Of a DNA stretch of 64,000 bases, positions 10,638-22,391 are shown piece by piece (the first letter of the stretch is position 1; every line of letters begins with the position of its first letter). The stretch comes from Cornus controversa (Eukaryota; Streptophyta; Magnoliopsida; Cornales; Cornaceae), in NCBI GenBank assembly GCA_026545225.1, contig CM048845.1, forward strand, positions 36,069,001-36,133,000. Reading direction: 5' to 3'. The position numbers and the translations under genes were made by a program. The notes under the pieces were generated by a model. The model had not been told where the DNA came from, made no database searches, and worked only from the letters and a program-made list of their open reading frames with translations.

Positions 10638-13414
10638 TCAGCTTTGAAGTTGCCTCCTCAATCTGGCCATATTCATTACTATTGTCACATAGAGCCAATC
10701 TTTTATGTTGTTCAAGGACTTGAAATAGGCATATTCCCATGAACGTTTGAGTAGTAAAGTTCCAAAGACTCCACCAAATCCAACACCAAAACCTAGCCCC
10801 ATGCTAACATAAAATTCTCGCTTTATAAACCCATCCTCATCTCCTTGATTGATCATGTCTTTATCATGATTGGTAACGGAAGGACCAAGAGGTGTTTCAT
10901 CTCTTGGGCATTTCGGAATCGGAAGTCCACAAAGTTCATGATTCCCGGCATATGATGAGGTATCAAAGCTCTGCAGCTGAGTGCTTGATGGAATTTTTTC
11001 GGACAAGTTATTATTTGACAAATCCAAGACAACAAGAAAATTTAAACCAGTGATGCCCGGAGGAATCTCATGAGATTCTAACATTTTCAACTCACCAATC
11101 TTTTGAATAACATGTCCAAACAAACAATTTCTTGATAGGTTCAAGGAAACCAATTCTGCAAGACTCGAGATTTCTTCAGAAAATTTTCCAACTAATCTAT
11201 TCTAGAAAGATCAATGATTTTTACCAAATGTAGAGTATTTTTGTACTCAAACTCTTGTCCTTTCCATAGCACCAATGCATTGTCTACATAATTATCGAAA
11301 GGATAAGAAGAATGAACAGAATAAGCAATTTTTCCTTCTGATTTATCTCGCCAAACAAAAGCAGTAAAATTGTTGAAACACTACGGCATAGTAATAGATA
11401 TATTGTTCTGAGAGAGGTCTAAGATTTGAATATATTTGAGATGGCATATATCTTCAGGTATGTGTCCATGGAACTTATTCAATCGCAAACTAAGAACAAT
11501 TAAATATGTTAGGTGTGTCCCTATCCATTCTAGTATTTTTCCAAATAGTTTATTTTCTCCCACATCAATAGTTATCAAGTTTCTGCAATTCTTCAAAGTC
11601 GGAGGCAATTCCCCAATAAAATTATTATTTCGCAGGTGCAAGGTTCGAACCTTAGTGAGGAATCCCACAGAGGTAGGAATTTTTCCAAAAAAGTTATTAT
11701 TTTCCAAATTAAGAATGAATAATTCTCTCATGTTCATCTAGTAATCAGGAAGCTCCCCCGATAATCATTTATTTGAGAGGTCAATAGAGTTGAGGAACTC
11801 ACTGATTACATTACATAAGAAAGAAATTGATCCAGAAAACATATTTTTGGAGAGATGCAATATTGTCATGTTGGGAGGAAATAGTGGTATTGGACATTTG
11901 AAATGATTAGAGCTCAAGTCTATTGCAGGATAAGAAAATGTCTTCAATGACAAATCAGGCATGGTACCATTGATTTGGTTGTAAGAGAGATTTAGGTAAA
12001 ACATTCTAAGAGACAAATTCCAAAACTCCCAAGGGATAATATCCAAAATTCCAGAATTAGAGATATCAAGGTAAGAATAATTGTGTTGAGTTTGAATCCA
12101 GTTTGGGAAACGAGACCCCAACTGGCAAGACCGCAAGTTTATGAGATCGAGTTGAGAAGGAAGATTCCAATCAGAATTGAATTCTAAAGCCAACGTGTTA
12201 GAAGACAAGTCTAACTGTAGCAAGTTCTTGAGATTTGAGAGGTGGGCTTGGGAGATTGTACCTTGTAAAGAATTTGAAGAGACATCCAAAATTTCGAGCA
12301 TGAAAAGTTGGCCAATACTTTTGGGTAGTTGTCCAGTGAAGCGATTGTTCCCAAGATGCAACACTCTCAATGAAGATAATTCGGTAAAATCAGGTAAAGA
12401 CCCATTCAATTGATTACCTTGAAGATACAACTCTCAATGATGTTAGTCGTGAGATACTGTCAGGCAATGAACCACCAAGTTGATTCCAGCCTAATTCTAA
12501 AATCTCTAATGACTTCTCAGCTCCCCGAGTCAAGTTTCCTAAGGCGTCAGGGATTAGACCTTGTAAATTATTGTCAGAAAGGTCTAGATGAGCAAGCTGG
12601 CTGGTATTGAAGTTGAACAACCAACTGTATATTGAAGAATTGAGAGAGAGATCAAGGACAGCAAGAGACGCAGAAGAATTTATCAATGGAAGTACTGAAG
12701 GAGAAATGATAGCATGGAGTCCATAATCAAGTAAGTGCAATTCTGTTAGGAGAGGGAGCTTATGGGTTGCTTCCATCCAATCTATTGCTTTGCTAAGATT
12801 AACCACGCTCAGATCAAGGTATCTTAATAAAGAAAGATGAGAAAGCCACTCAAGGTTTTTCACATAGAGAAAACTTCCATTATAATAATTAAAGCCCAGA
12901 TCAAGTGACCTCAATTTGGAAAGGTTCCCAATCTGATTAGGAACTATCCCAACAAAGTTAGCCCCTCTAAGATTGAGGTATTGTAATCTGCAAAAGGAAC
13001 CAATGAATTCTAGGATGCGGCTCCCATTAAAATCATTTCAAGCAATGAAGGACTAAGCTTACCTCTCAAAGGCTGATACTCATCAATGCCAGACAAGTAA
13101 ACATAAAGATTGAGCACTCTGACTTGACCAGTGCGGTTGTTACATCGTACTCCTCTCCATTTGCAGTAGTCTTTCATCTCTTCTTCTTCTGTGCTCCCCT
13201 AAGAAGAGAGAAGGCCATAATCATCAATGAGCCCACCTTCAAACTCAAGGAGAGCTTGTCTCTGTCTCTCTATGCACCCTACTTTTGCATAATCTCCAAC
13301 TGATCTTGAAGTAGTAAATGATTTAAACGCTAGTTTCAATTTCATGCACAATATTACTAAAATCACAGCAACCAACATGTAGAAATGTTTAAACAACATT
13401 TCTCCGATGGACAT
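10638..13414 (-). pseudogene. LRR receptor-like protein (RLP) pseudogene
   Basis: Intact members of this family are plasma-membrane proteins with an extracellular LRR domain, a membrane helix and a short cytosolic tail without a kinase; several act in pathogen perception with SOBIR1/BAK1-type partners. The start at 13,414 gives a hydrophobic signal-like segment (FYMLVAVILVILCMKL). An LRRNT cap follows (CIERQRQALLEFE, then DYCKWRGVRC). About 20 plant LRRs of the form LxxLxLxxNxLxGxIP follow, then an acidic region (DEDGF), a Gly-rich helix (VSMGLGFGVGFGGVFGTLLL) and a basic tail ending RLRRQLQS. Breaks: TAG in place of the expected Trp codon at about 13,199, a frame change near 13,030, a one-base frame change near 12,430, stops at 11,765 and near 11,735, another stop near 11,381, frame loss near 11,200 and a missing LRR piece near 11,070. 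Clearly non-functional. Confidence 0.9.
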
Positions 13415-14224
13415 TTTGATCAGAACCAGTGAAGACTAGGTTGGTTTTCTTTGTGATCTCTAGCCTTGTGATGACCCTTATTTATATTACTATCTTACAA
13501 TAATTTTTTCTTTTCTTCTTTCTTTTTATTCCTTTTTATTTTCACACTAGAGAGGTTTAATTGCAATAGCACGATATAGTCAAAGATGTTAGTGACTGTT
13601 ACATTCATTGCGTTCCTACATCAAAGTCAAGGTCACCTCAAAGTCATCTTTAATTTTCTTAAAAAGAAAGGGCAATGTAATAAAATAATGGAATGATAAT
13701 TGATTGTGATCTTACTAGAAATCAAATGAAAGTGACACAGCATGAGCTCTCATTCAATGGGTCCACTTGTGTATCACACATGTTATTCATTCATGATGGA
13801 GCCACAAAACCTGAGTTACAGTGACTATGGTCCACTTGTGTACGTATCACTCACGTTATGGCGAGTGGCATGAGTTTCATTATAGTAGATTCCGAAATTT
13901 TTTATGGCACGGCTGGAATGTTTAATTCTTATTTTTAAATCGATTGCGTCATAAAAATCAAAATTACAGATCAATAGAATTTTAGTAACGATACACATGC
14001 AATTTAATTAAGGAAAGTGATATTCGCATTTTTTTTTTATATTTGCATTCTTATCTTAAACAAAATAACACTTCTAACCCTTACTTTATAAATGAATGAT
14101 TCTTATTATTTTTAAATTACACAACTACCCTTTCAATATCATTTTCTCTGTCTCTAACATTTAATGTCTCTTTTGGGAGGATCCAAAAAAGAAATACATA
14201 AAAAAATTCTTTTTAAAAAATATA
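13415..14224. other. Upstream region of the RLP pseudogene, no further features
   Basis: AT-rich sequence upstream of the minus-strand RLP start. A TATA-like TTTATATTA lies about 65 bases upstream of the ATG on the minus-strand side (near 13,478-13,490), which could be the old promoter. Nothing else was recognised. Confidence 0.4.
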
Positions 14225-14620
14225 TATATTATTCATATTGAATAAATTGACACTTTTGATCCGACCAAAAAAAAAAAAAGTTATATCCATTGAATATTTA
14301 TTTCTTTTGACAGGAAGTAGAAAAAAAAATACCTGATTATTTTTTTTGAATAAATGACCTCTTTGACAAGTCAAAAAAATGTTATCTCTCTTAAATAAAT
14401 TATTTCCTTTGACATGACTCCAAATATATATATATATATATATAGTACTAAAAAAAATGACACAAATAAATTATCCAAATAAATTATCTCTTTTGACAAG
14501 ACCGAGAAAATAGTTATTTCTCTTGAATAAATTATATCTTTTGATAAGATCTCCTCCCTTCAAAAAAAAAATCCAAGAAATTAAAAAGTTATTTTTCTTT
14601 TGATAATGAAAAAAAATACT
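14225..14620. repeat. Degenerate minisatellite of about 50-60-bp units
   Basis: A unit built from GAATAAATTATCTCTTTTGA, a CAAGAC-like stretch and an A-run ending in GTTATTTCTCTT recurs at least six times in diverged form (for example near 14,235, 14,290, 14,345, 14,390, 14,470 and 14,520). A TA microsatellite (about 14,426-14,444) is embedded. Spacing varies because the A-runs differ in length. Confidence 0.65.
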
Positions 14621-14929
14621 AAAGGGAAGTAAATGATGTTTAAAAAAAAAGTTAAAATTTATAGTATGTGGTTATTATATTATAAAATAAAGAGTTCAAA
14701 AGTTAAAGTTTATAGTATAGAAGATATTTATGGTATTATAAAATAAGAAATGATGAATTAATTAATTTAAGAAATTTTTTGTCATTTTTTTTAAAAGTAA
14801 AAAGTTAGTGGAGTGCAATAGTTGAAAAAGAAAGTGCAGATATGGGATATGGTCTCTCTTTTAACTAATTAGGCCAACAATATAATATAAATCGACTACA
14901 ATGTATTTACTTAATATATTTTATATTCA

Positions 14930-15818
14930 CTTAGTCGTAATGACCAATCTCTTCTATCCGGTCTTACTATCTTTTAAAAAATATACTTAATTTCTTAATT
15001 GAACAGCTCTACTTGCCCACTTGTCTGAGGATGGTAAGGCGTCGCCACCTTATGTGTCACTGAATAATTATCAAGCAAACCTCTCAAGAATTTATTACAA
15101 AAGTGAGAACCACCATCACTGATTAAGGCTCGAGGAATTCTGAATTGACTAAGAATGTTTTAGTGCATAAATTTGATTACCCCCTTGTGGTCATTGGTTC
15201 AAGTTGCAATGGCCTCCACCCATTTGGAGACATAATCCACACCAACCATAATGTACTCGTAGCCAAAAGAGGGTGGAAAGGGTCCCATGAAATCAATTCC
15301 CTAAACATCAAAAATTTTAACCACCAAAATGGGACTCATTGGCATCATATCTCGTCTTAACATTGAACCCAATCTTTGACAATGATCACAAGTTTTACAG
15401 AAGACATAGGCATCATGAAATAGAGAAGGCCAAAAGAATCTACATTGAAGTACCTTTGCTGCTATCTTCTTGCACTAAAGTGGCCTCCACATACTAACGA
15501 GTGACAGAACTTGAGAATATCTTGAAACTCATAGTCCGGGGCACACCACCGAATAATCTGATCTGGATAATATTTAAATAACTTTGGATCCTCTTAAAAG
15601 TAATGATGAATTTTAGAGAAGAATCTATCACGCTCTCGCTTGGTCTAGCCTCGTGGCACTTTTCCTGTGGCTAAATAATTCACAATATCTGCATACCATG
15701 GTGTGGAGTTGTCAGATACGCTAAATAATTGCTTACCCCAAAGTGATTTGGATGGTGTAGTATATACAGAATTTACCACAATAATAGAAAATTGATCTTG
15801 TAACACCTTTTTTTCCTT
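14930..15818 (-). pseudogene. int: Integrase pseudogene of element A (partial)
   Basis: Minus-strand translation resembles the D integrase at 40,281-41,687: the segment before the zinc domain ([17 protein letters not shown]), an HHCC-like domain, the core with Pro-rich [15 protein letters not shown] sequence, and the start of the conserved RPDR-DW region. It contains many stops and frame changes. The C-terminal third is missing beyond 14,930, where AT-rich unrelated DNA begins. Confidence 0.8.
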
Positions 15819-18179
15819 CTATTTTTCTTGCACCTCTATTTCATCTGTAGGCTCAGACACATCCGTAGAATCCATAAAGAAAGCATCAATCTGATCTGGA
15901 GGATTCTCAACAGCATTGAAAATATTAAGCTTAACCTTCATGTTGCCAAATGAAATATCCATAATTCCCGACCTACAGTTTATGCAAGCATCGGCAATAG
16001 CCAAAAAAGGTCGACCAAGTATCACTAGAATGTGCCTTTTTTGGTTGTGAACTAGTTCAATGTTAAGTACAATAAAATTAACAAAAAAGTAGAACTTGTC
16101 CACTTTAATGAGCACATCTTCAATGATCCCACGGGGTTGCTTTGTTGATCTATCTGCAAATTGCAATACCACCGAGGTAGGCTTCAATTCTCCCAAGCCC
16201 AATTGTAAATACACTGAATAAGGTAGCAAATTCACACTTGCACCCAAATCAAGAAGAGCTTTATCAACATGGTGCTCCCCAATGATGCATGAGATAGTTG
16301 GAGCACTAGGATCTTTGTACTTGGGAGAGTGTACTGCTGAATTATAGAACTCACTTGTTGTGGCAGCATCATTTTCTTTGGCACATAACTTTTAGAAAGC
16401 CTCTTCTGAGTGCACAATTCTTTCAAGAATTTAGCATAAGGAGGAATTTTCTTGATGGCATCAAGGAGTGGCAAATCAATCTTTACTTGTCGAAACACCT
16501 CCATCATGTCATGCAACTTATCCCCTTGCTTCCCTAATTTAGATGCTTCAAGGAAACGTTGTGAAAAAGGAGCGTTCAGCTCATAAAAAATTTCAGCACT
16601 TGGACTTGTGGTCACTTTTTCTTCTTCTTTCTTCTCCCCCACCTTATTATCAATTATTTTTCCACTCCTCAAAGTGGTATTGGCTTGAGCTTACTCATGG
16701 TGTGGGTTGCTTGTGGAAACTTACATCCCTCTTGGATTAGCAACTAATTGACTAGGGAGCTTCCCTTCTTCTCTTCTACTCAATGAAGTAGTAAGTTGTC
16801 CAAATTGAGATTCCAGTTTGGCAATAGATTGAGAATGAGAGTGCACTAGCTGAACTATAGATTGTACTATTGCTATAGTAGCTTTCACTGTCTCTATAAT
16901 GGAATCAAGCTTGTCAAATTTTGCTAAGGTGAGTGTCAGCTTGTCTTCAATAGCAAAAATTCTTTGTGCCATAGGAACTTGTGTTTGATATTGCTGTTGA
17001 GGTACAAAATTCCTAGGTTGATATGATGGTTGCATTGCTGCCCCTTGGTTACTGTAAGAAAAATCAGGATGATTCCTCCATGTAGGATTGTAAATATTAC
17101 CTCGTAGAGGATTCATTGGTCTAGTGAATGTAGCTTGGACTTGCTCATGTTGAACATCAGAAAATTGCCCCATTGAAAGACAATTATTCACATTATGCAT
17201 AGGACTAAAGCAAAATTCACAAGGACCTACTAATGAAGAATTTGAAGTAGAAGGAGCTTGATTGGCAGCCATAATTACTGCTACCTTCTATGAAATTAAA
17301 TCAATGTCAGTTGGCATAGCTTCTGAAGCACCAACCTCAAAAATTTCATCAGTCTTCCTTGTAGTGGCAGGTCTGTTAGAAAGAGTAGAGGACACATATT
17401 GTAGAGAGTTGTCACTAAGATTTTTAAATAAGGTCTATGCCTCTTCTTCACTCTTCAACATAAAACTACCTCCACAAGACGCATCAACGATCTGTCTGTT
17501 GGCTTCTGTCAGCCCTTCATGAAAACTCTGCACTAGTTACCACTTAGGAACTTGATGGTGAGGACACTTTCTAAGAAGGTTCTTGAATCTTTCCCATGTC
17601 TCATAAAATTGTTCCCCTTCATGTTGGGAGAAACCAATGATAACACATCTAAACTGATTGATCTTCCCTATTGAAAAATACTTCTTGAGGAACTCTTGTT
17701 GCATCTGAGTCCAAGTCGTGATAGAACCTGTCGGTAGAGAATTGAACCAATACTTTGCTTTATCTTTCAGGGAGAATGAAAAAAGTCTCATTCTGAAAGT
17801 ATCTTCAGAGAAGTTGTGAATTTTGATAGTTGAGCACACTTCAATGAATTCATCTAGATGCTTGTACGGGTCTTCTTGAGTCAGCCCAAAATAGGATGGT
17901 AGCATCTGAATAATGCTGGACTTGATCTCATAATTCTGTGCTGTAACATTGGGCAGTTGAAAACAAGCTGGTGAGGTGTATGTCTCAACAACATAGTACT
18001 CCCTAAGCAATCTAGCCCTTTCTCCAGCAACATTAGGAACAAGGCTGTTATTCCTTTCTTCCTCCATGTCTTCAATGAATTCTTTCTCTTGCACAATGGT
18101 ATCAACAGGGATGTTCCTTTGTTGTCTATGAGTACGTTAGAAGTATCAAAGGATCAGCTACAGAACAACGATTTTGCAT
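15819..18179 (-). pseudogene. gag-pro: gag-protease pseudogene of element A
   Basis: The ATG at 18,179 matches the starts of B and D. The frame is broken by a small deletion just after the start, by stops near 17,537 and 16,721, and by a frame change near 16,240. It contains the Athila-type gag (SYFGLTQEDPYKHLDEF, then the AKYWFNSLP region), a zinc knuckle CEFCFSPMHNVNNC (C-X2-C-X4-H-X4-C) and an aspartic protease with the DLGAS-type active site written here as MGASVNLLPYSVYLQLGLGE. It ends at a TAG (15,819-15,821) found at the identical place in element D. Unlike B and D, codon SMG is followed by CAA rather than a stop. Confidence 0.85.
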
Positions 18180-18302
18180 ATATTAATAAAAAGCACCTGA
18201 AAAGAAAATAAAAATAAAATTAAAAACAAAATATAAAAATTTCCTAAACTAAAAATCCAATTAAAATTAATTATGTAAAATTCAATCAATCAAATAGATA
18301 AT

Positions 18303-18319
18303 CCCCAGCAACGACGCCA
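18303..18319 (-). other. Primer-binding site of element A, tRNA-Asp type
   Basis: The minus strand reads TGGCGTCGTTGCTGGGG, two changes from the TGGCGCCGTTGCCGGGG expected for plant tRNA-Asp. It lies six bases inside the 5' LTR end. Confidence 0.85.
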
Positions 18320-18324
18320 AAAAT

Positions 18325-19817
18325 TGATTCTTGTGTGAGTGTGTCTCAATTAAAATTAGCACACTTCGCAATAGAACGAATTTCTTGCAGAATAGGGCTA
18401 TCAAAAGGGGTGTCAAACCTCAGGGATTATGGTTTGAATGAGTTGGAATACGGAATTAATTTTACGAGAGAAGAATTCTGATTTTTATATTTAAACCAAC
18501 TAAAAAGTAAAATAAAATAAATCAAAGGAAAATAGCGAGTGAAGATAATATGAGATAAATATAGGGTATTTGACTTCACCACTAACTCCACAATCAATGG
18601 TCAATTGAATTAACTATGGGGAATTACATCATGCATAAGTGGTGTCGGTGGCTACAAGCTCACCTTCATCCGTCAAGAAGATAACATATGATTAAGGCTA
18701 AGTCATGGACTATCTTCGATTGGCATGGGTCATCTGCCTAACTACTCTAATCTAGGGTGCAATATGGTTCATCTTCTCTAGACATAATCCATCAAAGCTT
18801 TTAATGATATATTTAGTGATTACTATTGTGTAATAATCGCTCTCATAATCACAAAAAATAAGAAAGATTGAGTTCAATAACAATAATCAAGTATCTAAGA
18901 TAAGATAAGAAATCATTGAGATTAAATTTATAAGACTTTTATTGTTCAATTCTATAATAAGAATCATCTAAATTACACAATCTATGCATGCATATAAAGG
19001 TCCCCAATAATTAAAACAATCAAACCATTGATGCTTTGTTAGGGCTACATCAAAATCCTAGTGGATGAACTAACCGCTCATGGTAGAAGAAGAAACTTCA
19101 ATGGTTGAGGAAAAAGGCGTCATCTTTATGAATTATGTGTAAGATTTCGTTCTCCAATGGTTCTCCACTCAAAGCTGTGCAAAGTATGTCTTCAATTTTG
19201 TCCAATTGCTCTTTAAGCTCCTCCAACTTCCCCCAAAACAACCTTCCATTCGCCACTTTATTGCCCCAAGAGAATACACCAAAGTCCTAATCCAATTAGG
19301 AATTAATTAGATTTTTTCGTAGCACTAATCAGGTGGGTTTTTTCTACTGACGTTCGGCCCAAGTTTTGACCCACTAGAAGTTTGATTCACGAAATTTTCG
19401 TGAAATACAGAAGTGTGCAGAATCGAATTTCATTCAACCTCCACGTAAATTAAGTTGATTTGATATTTGAAATAACAATTCTGGTCCATTTTCTAAAACT
19501 GGATTAAGACTATATTAAGCGCAGAATTGGGCTTCAGGCCCGTAACCTTCTTAAGAAACTGTAATTCTCTTGGACCTCTTTCTTGGGCTGATTTGAGTTG
19601 AAATAAAGTTAAATAGATCCCTTTGATGTAAGCTTCATCTAACCTTCTTGGATATCATCTTTAAAAGCTCAAAATCATGGTTTTAATCGAAATAATCATT
19701 AAGGTCCTGAAAATACAGAAAACACTAAAACGAAATAAAATCACAAAATAATCTATCACTAAGATAATAAAATACGCAAGTTAAGAGGTTAGAATGCATA
19801 ACATTCAACACCGATCA
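18325..19817 (-). mobile_element. 5' LTR of element A
   Basis: About 1,493 bp. On the plus strand it begins TGATTCTTGTGTGAG and ends CAACACCGATCA, giving TGAT..ATCA ends like the B and D LTRs. It aligns along its length with them, including the block around the HindIII-like AAGCTTTTAATGA region and the gene-like GTAGAAGAAGAAAC segment, but with many substitutions. Confidence 0.9.
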
Positions 19818-20130
19818 GAGGAGAGAAAACAAATAAAAGTTACCTTACATCCATTATTCTTATTATCTCTTTCATTCAACCAAATAAAAAGTATTAAGAG
19901 TCATTTTTCTTCTGGGATGTTTCAACCATCTTTCCCCTTTCCCTTCGACCTAATTTTTCATTCCTCTATTCCAAACATAAATGAAAAATGAGTATGGGGA
20001 AAAAGTGTGACCCATTTCGATTTGGAGAGGGGGCGAATTACCATTGACCTGCCCCATCCTCATACTCTTATTTTCTTCTTGTATAATTAAATGAACTGAT
20101 ATTCGCGCTTCACACATATCATTTCGCACT
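19818..20130. other. Flank of element A, nothing recognised
   Basis: Mixed CT-rich and AT-rich sequence with one short frame (19,794-19,991) that overlaps the LTR end and has no motif. Confidence 0.5.
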
Positions 20131-21267
20131 CCAACTCTTTGTTTTGATAAATATAATGACCATCGTGCCCTCTTAGTATTCTATTTTAATTAGAAAAGTT
20201 ATATTTCTATGTGTTGATTTGTTCACTTTCTTCATTTTTTTATTATTAAAAATTCTTTGACTTAACTCTGTATTAGTGTTAAAAAGCTTTTGAATCAAAT
20301 ATAAAAGAAATTGAGTTGCAGACTTACTGCTGCAGAAGAAATCAAACTAATAATAATTTTTTATAATTCTTTTTCTTTTCTTAATTCAAAAGCTTTATTC
20401 ATTTGTAATCTTTCCTTGACTACTTCCTATAACCAAAAAAGTGTAGAATGTACAAGAGGAACCAGCACTGTGAGACCCAAATTCAATTGATGTTAAAAAT
20501 AAAACATATAAATTCTAAACTTTGGTTTTGAAAGTACTTATTTTTCTCGTGAAAGATTTTTAAAAGTACTAGTTTTGCTTCTAAAAGCAAAGATCACTAT
20601 AAATTTTGTTTTAAGAAGCAATATCCATCCGTTGCATAAAGTCAACCAAACAAGACATTGGGAACAACAGAACACAAACTAGATTAAAAAAATTCTAAAA
20701 ATACCACAACATAATACATAGGAAAAAATAGTAAGTCCACTTAATCAAATTCATGATTTTCAGAAAAAATCATTTATTGGAACAATAACATAGCACATAT
20801 TGTACGTAATTGACAAAATATATAAAGAAAATAAACTACTATAAAAACTCCTCTATTTTGAAAATGAAGAGATACGTAACAGAGTTTTTAAAATTTTTTA
20901 TTAGTTTAATTTTTTTGAGAGGGTAGTTATCTGTCATAACTTTTGATTTTTTACTAGTTTTTTTTTCTACCTCCAACTCAATTTTTTTTTCTTTCTTATT
21001 GATTCAATATTTTTTAACACTAAGATGAAGTTCAGATTTAGCATAAAAAAGAGACAACTTTTAATAAAAAAAACAAATAAAGTGAACAAATCAATGCATA
21101 AAAATAAAGTTTCCTAATTGAAATGGAATGTTAAGAGGGTACTTTAGGCAGTGAACAAATCAATGTATAAAAAAAGTTTCATAATTGAAATAGAATGTTA
21201 AGAGAGCACTTTACTTATTATACCAGAGAACACTTTCATCTTTATATTTACTAAAACAAAGAGTTGG
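20131..21267. mobile_element. Fold-back (long-TIR) non-autonomous DNA element, about 1.1 kb
   Basis: The left arm starts CCAACTCTTTGTTTTGATAA (20,131) and the right arm is its inverted copy ending TTATCAAAACAAAG-like at 21,267 (AAAACAAAGAGTTGG). Homology runs about 170 bp inward to roughly 20,300 and 20,998, including the block TGATTTGTTCACTTT and the block TTAGTGTTAAAAA. The right arm carries an internal tandem duplication (21,079-21,145 and 21,149-21,213). The middle is AT-rich with no transposase. I see no certain target duplication, so the superfamily is open (MITE or Mutator-like fold-back). Confidence 0.65.
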
Positions 21268-22391
21268 ATTGCCCGACTATATTGGAGTTTTAATATCAAC
21301 TCCAAGCCGTGTTTGAATTGATTTTTGAAAAAGGGATAAAAAAAAAAAAAAAAAAAAAAACTCACTGCCATTACTCTCCGACAACGTTTCGACGATTAGC
21401 AGTCGGCGATGATCTATTAGAGTTTGCGCCGGCAAGTCACGATCACCACAATCAACTACATAACAGCGAGTCACAGTAAACTACATCTCTATATACGTAT
21501 ATATGTTTTTTTCCTTTTGTTCTATTTCATTTGTTGATATTTATGCATGTATGTGTGTGTATATATTTTATTCCTTGATTTGTGTGTCTATATAAATACA
21601 GATATATATATGTATATACTTATAGGGCCGGGATTAGGCGGGATTGGATTGTGTGTTGTTGGGACTGGGATGGGATTGAGGGTTATCTATTCGGGACGAG
21701 GTAGGGTTTGGGAAAACGCATCTTGTTGCCATCCCCAAGCCGTCTGTTTTATGTTTATTAAATTCCACCCAGTCTCGTTTCTCCAATGTGGTATAGATTA
21801 TTTTGGACTGATTTGAATATCTTGGTTCCTTTGCTCCTGTTCTTGTTTTTTTTTTTTTCTTTTTTCTTTTTGTGATGTATTTTAAGATTTTATCTTTTTA
21901 ATATATATATATTTTGATAATAATGCGGTTTGCTGATTCAGAGTGCGTACACAGATTTCACAGGATGCTGATTTGTTTTGTTTGTTTATAATCACTAAAA
22001 ACACTATTTTTACTCTTAAAACATCAAACTCAAGAGGAATTCGATTTGAACACATAAATGCGATAGTTCTAGATGCGTTGTAAAGATTCTCGTAATTTGT
22101 TGTGATTTATTTTCCATTGAATTATTTTTAATATAAAATCACAAGAGAAACCAAAAATGACCCCCGAATCTTAGGGTTTGTTTGCTGATTTTTGCTGATG
22201 AGAAAAACTAACTTCATTGAAACTCCAAAAATGGCTCTTTGTAGCCAAATTGCCAAGTAGCCAAATTGAAGAGTAAGGATTGTGATATAATCATATACAT
22301 TTTGAGCTTTTACTCTACTAAGGGAGGTGGGGGATTTCTTTCTGTAGGGGCTTCAGTATTTCGGGAGTTTTTTGTTTATATTGAAGCAGAG
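21268..22391. other. Non-coding sequence upstream of the spliced gene model
   Basis: Holds a poly-A run (21,338-21,360), short TA/GT-rich stretches near 21,545-21,620, a CT-rich run near 21,848-21,870 and no supported coding region. Part may be promoter or 5' leader of the gene model starting at 22,392. Confidence 0.4.

Larger units (their letters stand above)
14930..19817 (-). mobile_element. Element A: truncated Athila-like Ty3/gypsy element without RT/RNase H
   Basis: In element orientation the order is 5' LTR (19,817-18,325), tRNA-Asp-type primer site, gag-protease, then integrase. It breaks off inside the integrase at about 14,930, so the third ORF and 3' LTR are missing. Reverse transcriptase and RNase H are absent between protease and integrase, with the same junction as element D. 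The LTR and coding regions differ from B and D at many positions, so A is an older copy of the family. No target duplication can be checked because one end is lost. Confidence 0.9.

Noticed and set aside
10638..13414. Functional LRR receptor kinase
   Set aside because: There is no kinase domain after the membrane helix, and several stops and frame changes disable the LRR region.
21547..21816. Small protein-coding gene
   Set aside because: The frame starts in a TA/GT-rich simple repeat and has no recognisable domain or support.
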